Under the pieces are notes generated by a model. The model made no database searches. It saw nothing but the letters and a program-made list of their open reading frames with translations, and was not told where the DNA came from. Positions 27,287-36,188 of a stretch of DNA of 64,000 nt are shown in pieces. This DNA is from an uncultured Bacteroidota bacterium (GTDB lineage Bacteria > Bacteroidota > Bacteroidia > Chitinophagales > Chitinophagaceae), in assembly GCA_903882805.1 (NCBI GenBank), contig CAIRYK010000043.1, positions 110,237 through 174,236 of the forward strand, read 5' to 3'. The position numbers were made by a program, and so were the translations under genes. Positions within the stretch are counted from its first letter, which is position 1, and every line of letters starts with the position of its first letter.

Positions 27287-29251
27287 TCAATCGATAAAGT
27301 ACATTTTTAACTGACCTTTGTTTTTTGCGCTTATCTCGCCGCGGTACTCGCAGCTAAAGTCATCCTTCACGAGCAGATAAGTTGATTCCGATACATTTAT
27401 TTTGCCCGGCAGGCTGTTTTGCTCCATACGCGCTGCGGTATTCACAGTATCGCCCCAAATGTCGTAGGCAAATTTTTTAACGCCTACTATTCCAGCCACC
27501 ACGCTGCCGCTGTGTATGCCTAACCTTATCTGAAACGATTTATCGCCTTTGTCAGACTTTCGTTTTTGCATAAAATCTCTCATTTCTATGGCTGCCCTCG
27601 CCACATTGGCCGCATGGTCGGGTGTAGCTACGGGCAGTCCGCTAACTGCAAGGTAAGCATCGCCAACTGTTTTGATTTTCTCAATATTATACTTACCAAT
27701 TATCGAATCAAATGCCTTAAAGCAGGCATCCAACTCCGAAACCAACTCCTGCGGCGTCATGTGTGTGGTGGCAGTAGTGAAATTTACAAAATCAGTAAAA
27801 ATCACTGTTACATCATCAAAAAAACGCGCCTCCGATTTACCGCTGGATTTAAGTTCTTCTGCAACCTCCGAGGGCAATATATTGAGCAGCAAATCGTCAG
27901 ATCTCTTCTTTTCGTAGGTAAGCAACTTATTCGATCGCTTTTGATTTTTAAAGTTTCTAAACACTACGCCAATAACGATAAGCAGCAATGCCATACCGGC
28001 AGCAAAATACCCGCGCTCATTACGCTTCTTTTCCACCGCCAACTTATCTATTATTATTTGTTTCTCTTTAAGCTGCACTTCGCGTTCAGTCTCCAGCTTT
28101 TTAAATCTGGTCTGATTTTCTGTAGAATAAACAGAATCGCGGTAGGTGATATACAATTCGTAACTCTTTAGCGCAGACTGGTAATCACCGTTAAGCCTTT
28201 GAGCAGTAGAGAGATCTTTGCTAAACATCTGTATATTATCTATTTGCTCAAACGCAATTGCCCCCTCCACAGCTTTTGATAGAAATCTAATTGCTTTTTG
28301 AATAGCCAACTTTTTTGAGGCCGGCACCAGTGGATGCTGCTTAATCTGGCCAGTTGAGTCAGTAGCGATTTTCAAATATACATGGCCAATACCGCCTAAA
28401 TAAGGAGGACCGATTTCATCAACCTTATCTGCATTTAGGTTTGTTAGCTCGGAGTAATAGGTAAGCGCTTTCCCATAATCTTTCAACTCTGAATAAATAT
28501 CTCCTATAATAGCGCAACTCATATAAGTAAACCGAGCATGTTTCATTTGCTTATACATACTATTTGCCTGCAACAACAATTGAAGGGCTGTGTCATACTT
28601 TTTGAGCATTTCATAGTTTTCCCCTAAGCACAACAAAGAATGCGCCTCTTCATTTGTGTTATGAGTACGCCTTGCGAGTTCAAGGGCTGATTTTAGGAAC
28701 TGATTAGCTTTTTCATATTCCTTTCGGTAAATATATAAAGTACCAACAGCGCTCAGTGTTTTTGCTAATCCCCTATCATCTTTTATTTGTTCAAAAATGT
28801 TAAGCGCTTTCAAAAAAGCGTCAAGTGCATTAGGAAATTCCCCTTTTTCGAAATAGGCATAACTCAAGTCATAATCTCTATACGCAAGACGCTTGTATTG
28901 TTTAGCTGCAGCCAATTGGGCAATGGCCGACTGATAAAGCATTATCGCGCTGTCGTACTGCCCCATATAGTACCAATAAAGAGCTCTGTCGCCGACGGCA
29001 ATTGCCTCTCCATTTTTCCATTGCAGTTTCTTTGCAAGGTTCATTTCAAGTTTCGAAAACGCTAACACCGTATCGCGCGCGCTGATTGGTAGTATATCTG
29101 CAATATGACTAAGTAAAACTATTTTATTGGTATCATCTTTCGATCTGTTTAGTTCATTTTGCAACGAATCGAGAATACGCCCCTGCCCGTATGCGATAGC
29201 TGAAAATACACACAAAAGGAACAAACCAATGGTAGCAAAATACTGTTTCAT
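27287..29251 (-). CDS. TPR adenylate cyclase (class III), membrane anchored
   Basis: 654 residues: signal sequence (about 1-22), tetratricopeptide repeats (about 60-330, e.g. AYRDYDLSYAYFEKGEFPNALDAF), a coiled coil, one membrane helix (GYFAAGMALLLIVIGVVF, about 405-422) and a cytoplasmic class III cyclase domain (about 460-654). Metal-binding Asp residues are in VTVIFTDFVNFT and KTVGDAYLAVSG. The Lys of EKIKTVGDA and Asp of YDIWGDTVNTAARME favour ATP over GTP, and N/R transition-state residues are in the latter motif. It should make cAMP in response to a periplasmic signal sensed by the TPRs. Confidence 0.9.
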   Translation of the reverse strand: MKQYFATIGLFLLCVFSAIAYGQGRILDSLQNELNRSKDDTNKIVLLSHIADILPISARDTVLAFSKLEMNLAKKLQWKNGEAIAVGDRALYWYYMGQYDSAIMLYQSAIAQLAAAKQYKRLAYRDYDLSYAYFEKGEFPNALDAFLKALNIFEQIKDDRGLAKTLSAVGTLYIYRKEYEKANQFLKSALELARRTHNTNEEAHSLLCLGENYEMLKKYDTALQLLLQANSMYKQMKHARFTYMSCAIIGDIYSELKDYGKALTYYSELTNLNADKVDEIGPPYLGGIGHVYLKIATDSTGQIKQHPLVPASKKLAIQKAIRFLSKAVEGAIAFEQIDNIQMFSKDLSTAQRLNGDYQSALKSYELYITYRDSVYSTENQTRFKKLETEREVQLKEKQIIIDKLAVEKKRNERGYFAAGMALLLIVIGVVFRNFKNQKRSNKLLTYEKKRSDDLLLNILPSEVAEELKSSGKSEARFFDDVTVIFTDFVNFTTATTHMTPQELVSELDACFKAFDSIIGKYNIEKIKTVGDAYLAVSGLPVATPDHAANVARAAIEMRDFMQKRKSDKGDKSFQIRLGIHSGSVVAGIVGVKKFAYDIWGDTVNTAARMEQNSLPGKINVSESTYLLVKDDFSCEYRGEISAKNKGQLKMYFID

Positions 29252-29372
29252 GAGCGATTATATGAAACGACAAAATACAGTTCATTTTCTTTACTTATAA
29301 CTATTCTGACATTTTTATTTTAGTAAGTTAAATGAACAACTAGCGCCGTCGGATGTCCATCTCTAGCGTATA

Positions 29373-29945
29373 TCAGGATTCAATAACAATATTAAACCCA
29401 TCTAATAGCCCAACAACTGCAGGCAGAGAAAACCGGGCCTTCTTTACTTTATTTGCAGTAGGATCAATGCGATAATTGAACGCTGTACGAAAGTCTGCCT
29501 TTTCCAGATTGGTACGATCAAAGGTCGCAGTTTGCAAATCACAGTTATCGAATACAGCCCCAGAGAAATCCGACTCAGAAAAATCTACATCGTGCAACAA
29601 AACATTTTTAAAAACCGACTTTGGCTGCCTGACGCGGAAAAAGGAAGAATAGTTGAGCACACAGTCTGTAAAAGACATTGAAATTCCGAATTGGTTGCAG
29701 TCATCAAACCTTAGCCCCAGTAATTTGCAATCAGCAAACCTTACATCTCTCAAAACAGTGTTTCCTAAATTGGCCAGGCTCAGGTTTGAGCTTAAAAATT
29801 CGCAACTGTCAAAAATAAAACCGCTCAGATTTGCATTAGAGAAATAGCAGTTTTTAAACAGGCAGTTTTCGTACTCATCAGTTGGCAGTGGAGCTACATT
29901 AAAATCAACTTTCTCAAATAACCGTGGTTGTACAGTATGTTTCAT
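29373..29945 (-). CDS. Pentapeptide repeat protein
   Basis: 190 residues made of right-handed quadrilateral beta-helix repeats of the A(D/N)LxF type: CLFKNCYFSNANLSGFIFDSCEF, SNLSLANLGNTVLRDVRFADC, VFDNCDLQTATFDRTNLEKADF. The arrangement resembles the McbG/Qnr branch, whose members can mimic DNA and protect gyrase. Here only the fold is clear, and the target is unknown. It ends in VGLLDGFNIVIES, a common C-terminal helix in this branch. Confidence 0.85.
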   Translation of the reverse strand: MKHTVQPRLFEKVDFNVAPLPTDEYENCLFKNCYFSNANLSGFIFDSCEFLSSNLSLANLGNTVLRDVRFADCKLLGLRFDDCNQFGISMSFTDCVLNYSSFFRVRQPKSVFKNVLLHDVDFSESDFSGAVFDNCDLQTATFDRTNLEKADFRTAFNYRIDPTANKVKKARFSLPAVVGLLDGFNIVIES

Positions 29946-29968
29946 AATGTATTGGACATATTGGGCAC

Positions 29969-30002
29969 AAAAAAAAATCCATCAGGAGTGTTTCCTGATG
30001 GA
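29969..30002 (-). terminator. Intrinsic terminator of tRNA-Gly
   Basis: On the minus strand a perfect 9-bp stem TCCATCAGG / CCTGATGGA with a 7-nt loop is followed by nine Ts. It begins 10 bp after the tRNA 3' end. Confidence 0.92.
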
Positions 30003-30011
30003 CCAAATAAG

Positions 30012-30084
30012 AGCGGAAGACGAGACTCGAACCCGCGACCCCAACCTTGGCAAGGTTGTGCTCTACCAACTGAGCTACTTCCGC
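30012..30084 (-). tRNA. tRNA-Gly (anticodon GCC)
   Basis: A complete cloverleaf on the minus strand: acceptor GCGGAAG / CTTCCGC, anticodon stem CAACC-TTGCCAA-GGTTG with anticodon GCC, T-loop GGTTCGAGTC. The discriminator reads T and no CCA is encoded. It has its own promoter and terminator. Confidence 0.95.
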
Positions 30085-30121
30085 ATGTGTATTTAAGAAC
30101 TGCTGTCCCGTTTTGGGAGTG

Positions 30122-30152
30122 CAAAGATAGAAATCGATTTTGAAAAAACAAA
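30122..30152 (-). promoter_or_regulatory. Promoter of tRNA-Gly
   Basis: On the minus strand TTTG (30149-30152), a 19-bp spacer and TATCTTTG (30122-30129), a perfect Bacteroidota sigma-A-type promoter. The sequence GCACTCCCAA that follows is shared with the other tRNA promoters in this window. Confidence 0.85.
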
Positions 30153-30313
30153 AGAATTACCCGATTTATTTTTCAAAAACCCGCACTGCAACAACACACA
30201 AACAATTAAGCACATACAAATACCGCAAACCAATTGACTACACTACTTAGCCAAAATAGTTGAATATCGCAGCAAGCGCATATACCGACCATCGAAGTAT
30301 TGAACATTTGAAC

Positions 30314-30321
30314 TAAATTTG
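30314..30321 (+). promoter_or_regulatory. Probable -7 element of lysS (TAAATTTG)
   Basis: It matches TAnnTTTG and ends 5 nt before the lysS ATG, which implies a very short or absent leader. No TTTG occurs at the expected -33 position. Confidence 0.45.
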
Positions 30322-30326
30322 CGCCC

Positions 30327-31838
30327 ATGCAAGCAACACTTAGCGAACAGGAATTGGTGCGCCGCGAAAAGCTTAAAGAGATAAAGGCATTAGGTATTGA
30401 CCCTTATCCAGCCCCACTATTTGAAATTACCCACACGGCAAAACAGATTAAAGAAGAATACACAGAAGAAACTGCCGAACAATTTAAAAAAGTATCCATT
30501 GCAGGGCGCATAATGGGCGTTCGGGATATGGGCAAGGCCAATTTTGGCGTGCTGCAAGATATGACCGGCAAAATACAGATATACATAAAACGCGACGAAA
30601 TCTGCCCCGGCGAAGATAAAACCATGTACAACACAGTATGGAAAAAACTGCTCGACATTGGCGATATTATAGGTGTAAAAGGCTTTGCTTTTATAACAAA
30701 AACCGGCGAAACATCTATCCACGTTGAGGAATTTGTATTGCTTACCAAGAGCTTACACCCGCTGCCTGTAATAAAGGAAAAAGACGGCGAGGTATTTGAC
30801 GCGGTAACAGATCTGGAATTCAAATACCGTCAGCGTTACGCCGACCTAATTGTCAATCCCGGTGTGCGCGATACGTTTATTAAGATTACCAAAATGAAGA
30901 ATGCTATCCGTTCGTTCCTCAACGAACGTGGCGCTTTAGAAGTAGATACGCCTGTATTGCAAAGCATACCAGGCGGCGCCACCGCCCGCCCTTTTATTAC
31001 GCATCATAACGCCTTGGATATGCCGCTTTACCTGCGCATAGCCAATGAACTGTACCTGAAGAGATTGATAGTTGGCGGTTTTGAATGGGTGTACGAATTT
31101 AGCCGCAACTTCAGGAATGAAGGTATGGATCGCACGCACAATCCTGAATTTACTATTCTTGAGTTTTACGTGGCCTATAAAGACTACTTGTGGATGATGG
31201 AAACTACCGAACAATTACTGGAACGTACAGCAATTGCTACTAATGGATCGAGCACTGCAACAGTAAATGGCGTAGATATAGATTTTAAAGCCCCATACAA
31301 ACGCATTAGCATTTACGACGCCATAAAAGAACACACCGGTATCGACATTAGTGAAATGGACGAAGATGGATTGCGCGGCGTATGTAAACAACTGCATATT
31401 GATACCGACCCATCAATGGGCAAGGGCAAGCTTATTGATGAATTGTTTGGCGGCAAGTGCGAAAAACATTACATCCAGCCAACTTTCATAATTGACTACC
31501 CTATAGAAATGAGTCCGCTCACAAAAAAGCATAGGGAGAAAGCCGGACTTGTAGAGCGTTTTGAACTAATAATAAACGGCAAAGAAATAGCCAATGCGTA
31601 CAGCGAGCTGAATGACCCGATAGATCAGCGAGAACGCTTTGAAGATCAGGTGAAGCTTATGGAACGCGGTGATGAAGAAGCTATGTTTATAGACTACGAT
31701 TTCCTGCGCGCGCTCGAATACGGCATGCCCCCTACAGCCGGTATTGGTTTTGGTATTGAACGGTTGGCCATGTTGCTAACCGGACAAGTATCTATACAAG
31801 ATGTACTACTGTTCCCACAAATGAGAGCTGAAAAATAA
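30327..31838 (+). CDS. lysS: Lysyl-tRNA synthetase, class II
   Basis: 503 residues, the usual length. It has an N-terminal OB-fold anticodon-binding domain (about 55-150, [23 protein letters not shown]) and the class II catalytic core: motif 1 region ([27 protein letters not shown]), motif 2 [20 protein letters not shown] and motif 3 [12 protein letters not shown]. It charges tRNA-Lys in the cytoplasm. It is followed by a strong terminator and transcribed alone. Confidence 0.97.
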   Translation: MQATLSEQELVRREKLKEIKALGIDPYPAPLFEITHTAKQIKEEYTEETAEQFKKVSIAGRIMGVRDMGKANFGVLQDMTGKIQIYIKRDEICPGEDKTMYNTVWKKLLDIGDIIGVKGFAFITKTGETSIHVEEFVLLTKSLHPLPVIKEKDGEVFDAVTDLEFKYRQRYADLIVNPGVRDTFIKITKMKNAIRSFLNERGALEVDTPVLQSIPGGATARPFITHHNALDMPLYLRIANELYLKRLIVGGFEWVYEFSRNFRNEGMDRTHNPEFTILEFYVAYKDYLWMMETTEQLLERTAIATNGSSTATVNGVDIDFKAPYKRISIYDAIKEHTGIDISEMDEDGLRGVCKQLHIDTDPSMGKGKLIDELFGGKCEKHYIQPTFIIDYPIEMSPLTKKHREKAGLVERFELIINGKEIANAYSELNDPIDQRERFEDQVKLMERGDEEAMFIDYDFLRALEYGMPPTAGIGFGIERLAMLLTGQVSIQDVLLFPQMRAEK

Positions 31839-31841
31839 TTG

Positions 31842-31877
31842 AAAAAGGTTGTCCTATTTATACGGGCAACCTTTTTT
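31842..31877 (+). terminator. Intrinsic terminator after lysS
   Basis: AAAGGTTGTCC and GGGCAACCTTTTTT form a stem with a 9-nt loop and a six-T tail, starting 3 bp after the lysS stop codon. Confidence 0.92.
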
Positions 31878-31908
31878 CTATATTCAACCTAGTAATACGT
31901 CCATACAA

Positions 31909-32523
31909 ATGACAGCTGTTAAATATTTGCTCCAACTGGTTTTATTAATCCCCACTGCGTTTGCCTCTGCACAGTCTTACACTGACAGTATGGTAAAATA
32001 CAGGCAAAAATATGTGGCTGAACTCGTGGCAGAGTCCAATGGACCGGTTAAGCCTTCGCAGGTAAAAAACTTTCAGTTTTTTGCGCCAGACCCCCGTTAC
32101 CGTACCGTAGCGTCGTTTGAACCAACTATAGGCGCACAACCTTTTAAGGTACAGACTCATAGCGGTAAGCAAAAGCCTTTTAAGGAATACGGCATCATAA
32201 CATTTACGCTTAATGAATTGCCCGGAGCTACAGCAGAAACGCTGCATGTATATCAAAGCGTAAATCTTATAAACAACGAAGCGCATAAGAATGACCTGTT
32301 TATACCTTTTAATGACCGCACCAACTACGAACTAACCTATGCCGGCGGACGGTATATAGACCTAACCATTGATGATATAGTAAATGGTAAAGTAACCATA
32401 GATTTCAACAAGTGCTACAATCCTTACTGCGCCTATGCCGATGGATGGTCTTGCCCTATTCCGCCAAAAGAAAATAACTTACCTATAGAAATTAAAGCAG
32501 GAGAGAAAATGTTTATCCATTAA
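31909..32523 (+). CDS. DUF1684 domain protein, exported
   Basis: 204 residues from the ATG at 31909 (MTAVKYLLQLVLLIPTAFASAQ, a signal peptide). The frame extends upstream to 31849, but that start lies inside the lysS terminator. The conserved DUF1684 end is present: DLTIDDIVNGKVTIDFNKCYNPYCAYADGWSCPIPPKENNLPIEIKAGE, with two cysteines and the invariant NPYCAY. It probably works in the periplasm; the family has no firm function. Confidence 0.88.
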   Translation: MTAVKYLLQLVLLIPTAFASAQSYTDSMVKYRQKYVAELVAESNGPVKPSQVKNFQFFAPDPRYRTVASFEPTIGAQPFKVQTHSGKQKPFKEYGIITFTLNELPGATAETLHVYQSVNLINNEAHKNDLFIPFNDRTNYELTYAGGRYIDLTIDDIVNGKVTIDFNKCYNPYCAYADGWSCPIPPKENNLPIEIKAGEKMFIH

Positions 32524-32584
32524 GCGACATGAAGGGGAACTTGCTAACAACCCAATGACGTGGAATTTTATTTTGAAAATTAAT

Positions 32585-32592
32585 TACATTTG
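32585..32592 (+). promoter_or_regulatory. Probable -7 element of frr (TACATTTG)
   Basis: It matches TAnnTTTG 23 nt before the frr start. There is no TTTG at 19 bp upstream, so only the -7 element supports it. Confidence 0.45.
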
Positions 32593-32615
32593 CGTTCGCT
32601 AAAAAGACAAAAGTT

Positions 32616-33179
32616 ATGACCGAATTATTAGGCCAGATAATAGACGATGTGTCGGTAAGCATGAAAAAAGCCATTGCTCACCTTGAACTGGAAATTAGTA
32701 AAATAAGAGCGGGAAAAGCTACTCCACAAATTGTAGACGGTATATCTGTAGAATATTACGGTAACCCTACCCCACTGAATCAGGTAGCAAACGTTACCAC
32801 GCCCGATGCGCGCACCATAAACATTCAGCCATGGGAGAAGAAAATGATAGCGGCTATTGAAAAAGCTATTATGGCTTCCAACATTGGGCTTACACCGCAA
32901 AACGATGGTAATATGATTCGTCTGTTCTTACCTCCACTTACCGAAGAGCGCCGTCGTGAACTGGTGAAAAGAGTGCTTGGTGAAGGCGAACAAGCAAAGG
33001 TTGCCGTACGCAGCATTCGCCGCGACAGTATAGAGCAGGTAAAAAAGCTACAAAAAGATGGCCTGAGCGAAGACATTGCAAAGGATGGCGAAGCCAGAAT
33101 ACAAGGCATCACTGATAAATTCATATTACTGGTAGACCAAACCTGCAAGGATAAAGAAAAAGAAATAATGACCGTTTAA
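32616..33179 (+). CDS. frr: Ribosome recycling factor
   Basis: 187 residues, the normal size. It has the family landmarks ISKIRAGKATPQIVDGISVEYYG near the N-terminus, TINIQPWEKKMIAAIEKAI and the helical hinge LTEERRRELVKRVLGEGEQAKVAVRSIRRD. Together with EF-G it splits post-termination ribosomes. It has its own promoter-like -7 element and a terminator. Confidence 0.97.
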   Translation: MTELLGQIIDDVSVSMKKAIAHLELEISKIRAGKATPQIVDGISVEYYGNPTPLNQVANVTTPDARTINIQPWEKKMIAAIEKAIMASNIGLTPQNDGNMIRLFLPPLTEERRRELVKRVLGEGEQAKVAVRSIRRDSIEQVKKLQKDGLSEDIAKDGEARIQGITDKFILLVDQTCKDKEKEIMTV

Positions 33180-33197
33180 TGGTTGAAAAATAATGTA

Positions 33198-33270
33198 TTG
33201 GAGTAATGCCTTACTAATTGCAGCTGGCTTAACAGCAAAATAAGTAACAGGGCATTGCTCCAATTTTGTT
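33198..33270 (+). terminator. Long-stem terminator after frr
   Basis: TTGGAGTAATGCC (33198) pairs with GGGCATTGCTCCAA (ending 33263). The intervening sequence contains a small internal hairpin (CAGCTGG...), and TTTTGTTTT follows. Confidence 0.7.
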
Positions 33271-33329
33271 TTAATCCCTATCGGAGGTAAATATATTTAC
33301 CTATTCTATTCTACCGCAAATTTCCCAAC

Positions 33330-34229
33330 ATGGACGAGTTGCAAAAACAGATTATTCTGTTGTTTTCTATTCCCATCTACGCATTAATTATTCCGCTCGA
33401 AATATTGATGAGCAATTTCAGGCATCTAAATTTTTACTCTTGGCGGGAAACAATGGTAAATATATACCTGAACATACTCAATGCAGGCGTTGATATGGTT
33501 GTTCGGTTGCTGTTTGCTTTTGTTGTTCTCAATTTTTTTTACAAATACCATTTAGCGATCGAATGGCATCCGATTGCCTACTGGCTTGTGCTGCTTATTG
33601 GCGAAGATTTCCTCTTTTGGCTCGAACACCTGGTAGACCATAGCAGCAGACTATTTTGGGCGGTGCATGTTACACATCATTCATCGCCCGAATACAACCT
33701 AAGTACTGGTTTCCGTTCCTCGGTTTTTATGCCGCTTTACAAGTACTTCTACTTCATTCCGCTCGCGCTGCTCAATTTCCGCCCCATGGATATTCTGTTT
33801 ATGTTTTCAATTACGCAGATATACGGCATATTAGTTCATACACAGGCAATAAAAAAGCTACCAAAATGGGTTGGCTATATTTTTGTTACGCCCGCCCATC
33901 ACCGCGTTCATCATGCCAGTAACATAGAATACCTAGACCGCAATATGGGCATGGTATTCATTGTTTGGGACCGTATTTTTGGCACATTTACAGACGAAGA
34001 TGACCAAATAAAAACAAAATTCGGGATTACCAAGCCCATCGCTACCCCCTACCATCCCATAAAGATAGTGACCCACGAATGGGCCGACCTTGCAAAGGAC
34101 CTTAAAAAAGCCCCGACCATTCGCGACAAATTCAACTACCTATTTCGCGCCCCGGGATGGAGTCACGACGGCAGCGCTAAGACCACAAAACAATTGCAAA
34201 AAGAACTGGAACTGGCAAAAAAAGGCTAA
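33330..34229 (+). CDS. Sterol desaturase / fatty acid hydroxylase family protein
   Basis: 299 residues with about four membrane helices (LLFSIPIYALIIPLEILM, MVVRLLFAFVVLNFFY, YWLVLLIGEDFLFWL and ILFMFSITQIYGILV). The eight-histidine di-iron signature is clear: HLVDH, HVTHHSSPEYN and HRVHHASN. Such enzymes hydroxylate or desaturate lipids at the cytoplasmic membrane using O2. No sterol pathway is visible nearby; a hydroxylated lipid or carotenoid product is possible. Confidence 0.88.
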   Translation: MDELQKQIILLFSIPIYALIIPLEILMSNFRHLNFYSWRETMVNIYLNILNAGVDMVVRLLFAFVVLNFFYKYHLAIEWHPIAYWLVLLIGEDFLFWLEHLVDHSSRLFWAVHVTHHSSPEYNLSTGFRSSVFMPLYKYFYFIPLALLNFRPMDILFMFSITQIYGILVHTQAIKKLPKWVGYIFVTPAHHRVHHASNIEYLDRNMGMVFIVWDRIFGTFTDEDDQIKTKFGITKPIATPYHPIKIVTHEWADLAKDLKKAPTIRDKFNYLFRAPGWSHDGSAKTTKQLQKELELAKKG

Positions 34230-34283
34230 ACCACTGAGCAGTTGCCAAAACTATAATATGCAAATTTATCATACATGCAACAA

Positions 34284-34318
34284 AGCCCGTTCTGCACTAT
34301 GCAAAACGGGCTGTATAA
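34284..34318 (+). terminator. Terminator between convergent genes
   Basis: AGCCCGTT / AACGGGCT with an additional TGCA/TGCA inner pair, followed by GTATAATT. It lies between the desaturase-like gene and the convergent TPR gene. The T-run is poor. Confidence 0.6.
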
Positions 34319-34333
34319 TTAATGATTGATAGC

Positions 34334-35038
34334 TTAGTTCAATTCTCCTAAACGAGCCAGTTCTTTGTCCATATCTCTGGCCTGCATGCTTTTGGGATAC
34401 TCGTCGCGTATACGTTTGAAAGCAGCTTTTGCCTCATTTACATTGCCGCTGGCTTCATAAGCTAGCGCCAACTGATAAAGGAACATAGGTGTAGTTAGCG
34501 CATCTTCTTTGTCTTCGGTAGCTTTCTTGAAGTAGTCAATCGCTTTTGCGGTTTCCCCGTTTTCCATATAAGCTTCGCCGAGCGCGCCAAACGCCTGCAA
34601 ACCTAAAACAGAACCTTTGCCATTGAACTCACCAAGCGCTTTTATAGCATTTTTGTAATCGCCCATTTTCATGTAGCAAATACCTTCATAGTAGTGCGCA
34701 AGGTTTCCCGCAGCTGTACCGCTATATTTTTTGCCAACTTTTATGAAACCGGGATTCTTACCATCGCCATTCAATGCGGCATTTAGTGAATCGGCTTCGA
34801 AATATTGTTGTGGGTAAGAAAGAGCCGTAGCTGCTTTTTCCTCGGCAGGGCCCTTATAAAGTTTTGTATATGCAAAATAAAGTACAACAGCGCCCAAAAC
34901 AACAGATGTAACTGTATTTAAGATCTTCTTATTTTTCTCATATGCCAACTGAACGCCTTCGAGGGGATTAAAGTCCTCTTCTATTTCCGTAACTGGAGTT
35001 CTTTCTACGCCGGGTTGGTTTCTTGCTGAATTTGCCAT
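34334..35038 (-). CDS. Membrane-anchored TPR protein (YfgM-like)
   Basis: 234 residues. A cytoplasmic N-terminus and one membrane helix (ILNTVTSVVLGAVVLYFAY, about 40-58) precede a periplasmic TPR domain: AHYYEGICYMKMGDYKNAIKAL, QAFGALGEAYMENGETAKAIDYF, LYQLALAYEASGNVNEAKAAF. The layout is like YfgM, an ancillary SecYEG/chaperone-network protein, but similarity beyond the layout cannot be shown here. It is transcribed alone. Confidence 0.8.
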   Translation of the reverse strand: MANSARNQPGVERTPVTEIEEDFNPLEGVQLAYEKNKKILNTVTSVVLGAVVLYFAYTKLYKGPAEEKAATALSYPQQYFEADSLNAALNGDGKNPGFIKVGKKYSGTAAGNLAHYYEGICYMKMGDYKNAIKALGEFNGKGSVLGLQAFGALGEAYMENGETAKAIDYFKKATEDKEDALTTPMFLYQLALAYEASGNVNEAKAAFKRIRDEYPKSMQARDMDKELARLGELN

Positions 35039-35161
35039 AAATAGTAATAAAAATTGTGTTTTAAAAAACCTGCAAAGGTTATCTAATAAAGTATGTTGGG
35101 TTAGTAAATGTTGTTTAGTTTGTGAATGTTTGCAAAACAGTAAGCAGCAAATATATTAACA

Positions 35162-36154
35162 TTAGTCAACAATAAAAGGATAATTCTGATCTACGTAAAT
35201 ATCTTTATACAGTTCATCATCATTTGGGAATGGGCTATCTTCTGCAAATTTCACAGAATCTTCCACTTCCATTTTCACTTTTTCGTTGATCATTTCTATC
35301 TGTTCTTCTGTAGCCCAGTTATTGGCCATAATGGTTTTCAGAACTTCAGTAATAGGGTCTTTGTCTTTATATTCTTCTACTTCTTCTTTGCTACGGTATT
35401 TAGCTGGGTCGCTCATAGAGTGACCCCGGTAACGGTATGTTTTTATTTCCAAAAACGTTGGTCCACCGCCTTCGCGTGCGCGGCGTACAGCGCGTTCTAC
35501 TGCCTTGTGCACTTCTTCGCAACTCATACCGTCTACGCTATCGCCGGGCATATCATATGCATCTGCAATACGATAAATATCCTGCACTTTAGACGTACGC
35601 TCAACCGAAGTACCCATTGCATAATGATTGTTTTCGCAAATGAATACTACCGGCAACTGCCACAATACAGCCATATTGAATGCCTCGTGCAGCAAACCCT
35701 GACGGGCAGCGCCATCGCCAAACATACATATAGTTGCGCGGTCGGTGCCATTGTATTGCTCTGCAAACGCTATACCAGCGCCCAAACCTATTTGTCCGCC
35801 CACGATGCCATGACCGCCAAAAAATCTCTTCTCTTTCGAGAAAAAGTGCATACTACCGCCCTTACCTTTGGTACAGCCAGTTACCTTGCCATACAACTCG
35901 GCCATACATTCGCGGGGCGTTATGCCTTTAGCTATTGCCAGTCCGTGATCGCGGTAGGCAGTTATCATATTGTCATCGTCTCTGGTGGCGGTCATTATGC
36001 CGGCAGCCACTGCTTCCTGCCCTATATATAGATGGCAAAAACCGCGTATCTTCTGATTGCCGTACAACTGACCAGCTTTTTCCTCAAAGCGGCGGAGTAA
36101 CAGCATTATCTCGTACCAATACAAATATGTCTCTTTACCGAAAGGAGTGTACAC
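35162..36154 (-). CDS. pdhA: Pyruvate dehydrogenase E1 component, alpha subunit
   Basis: 330 residues with a GTG start at 36154; the next ATG, at 36106, would remove residues that align well with homologues (YLYWYEIM). The thiamine-diphosphate motif GDGAARQGLLHEAFNMAVLWQLPVVFICENN (about 160-190) and the phospho-loop RYRGHSMSDPAKYR (about 260-273) are intact. With E1-beta, E2 and E3 it converts pyruvate to acetyl-CoA. No pdhB is adjacent, as is common in this phylum. Its promoter region is shared with the divergent recF. Confidence 0.95.
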   Translation of the reverse strand: MYTPFGKETYLYWYEIMLLLRRFEEKAGQLYGNQKIRGFCHLYIGQEAVAAGIMTATRDDDNMITAYRDHGLAIAKGITPRECMAELYGKVTGCTKGKGGSMHFFSKEKRFFGGHGIVGGQIGLGAGIAFAEQYNGTDRATICMFGDGAARQGLLHEAFNMAVLWQLPVVFICENNHYAMGTSVERTSKVQDIYRIADAYDMPGDSVDGMSCEEVHKAVERAVRRAREGGGPTFLEIKTYRYRGHSMSDPAKYRSKEEVEEYKDKDPITEVLKTIMANNWATEEQIEMINEKVKMEVEDSVKFAEDSPFPNDDELYKDIYVDQNYPFIVD

Positions 36155-36161
36155 TATTGTT

Positions 36162-36169
36162 TAAATTTG
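36162..36169 (+). promoter_or_regulatory. Possible -7 element of recF (TAAATTTG)
   Basis: A TAnnTTTG match in the 34-bp gap between pdhA and recF, 19 nt before the recF TTG start. There is no upstream TTTG partner. Confidence 0.4.
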
Positions 36170-36188
36170 TGCGAATTTATAAAAACTT

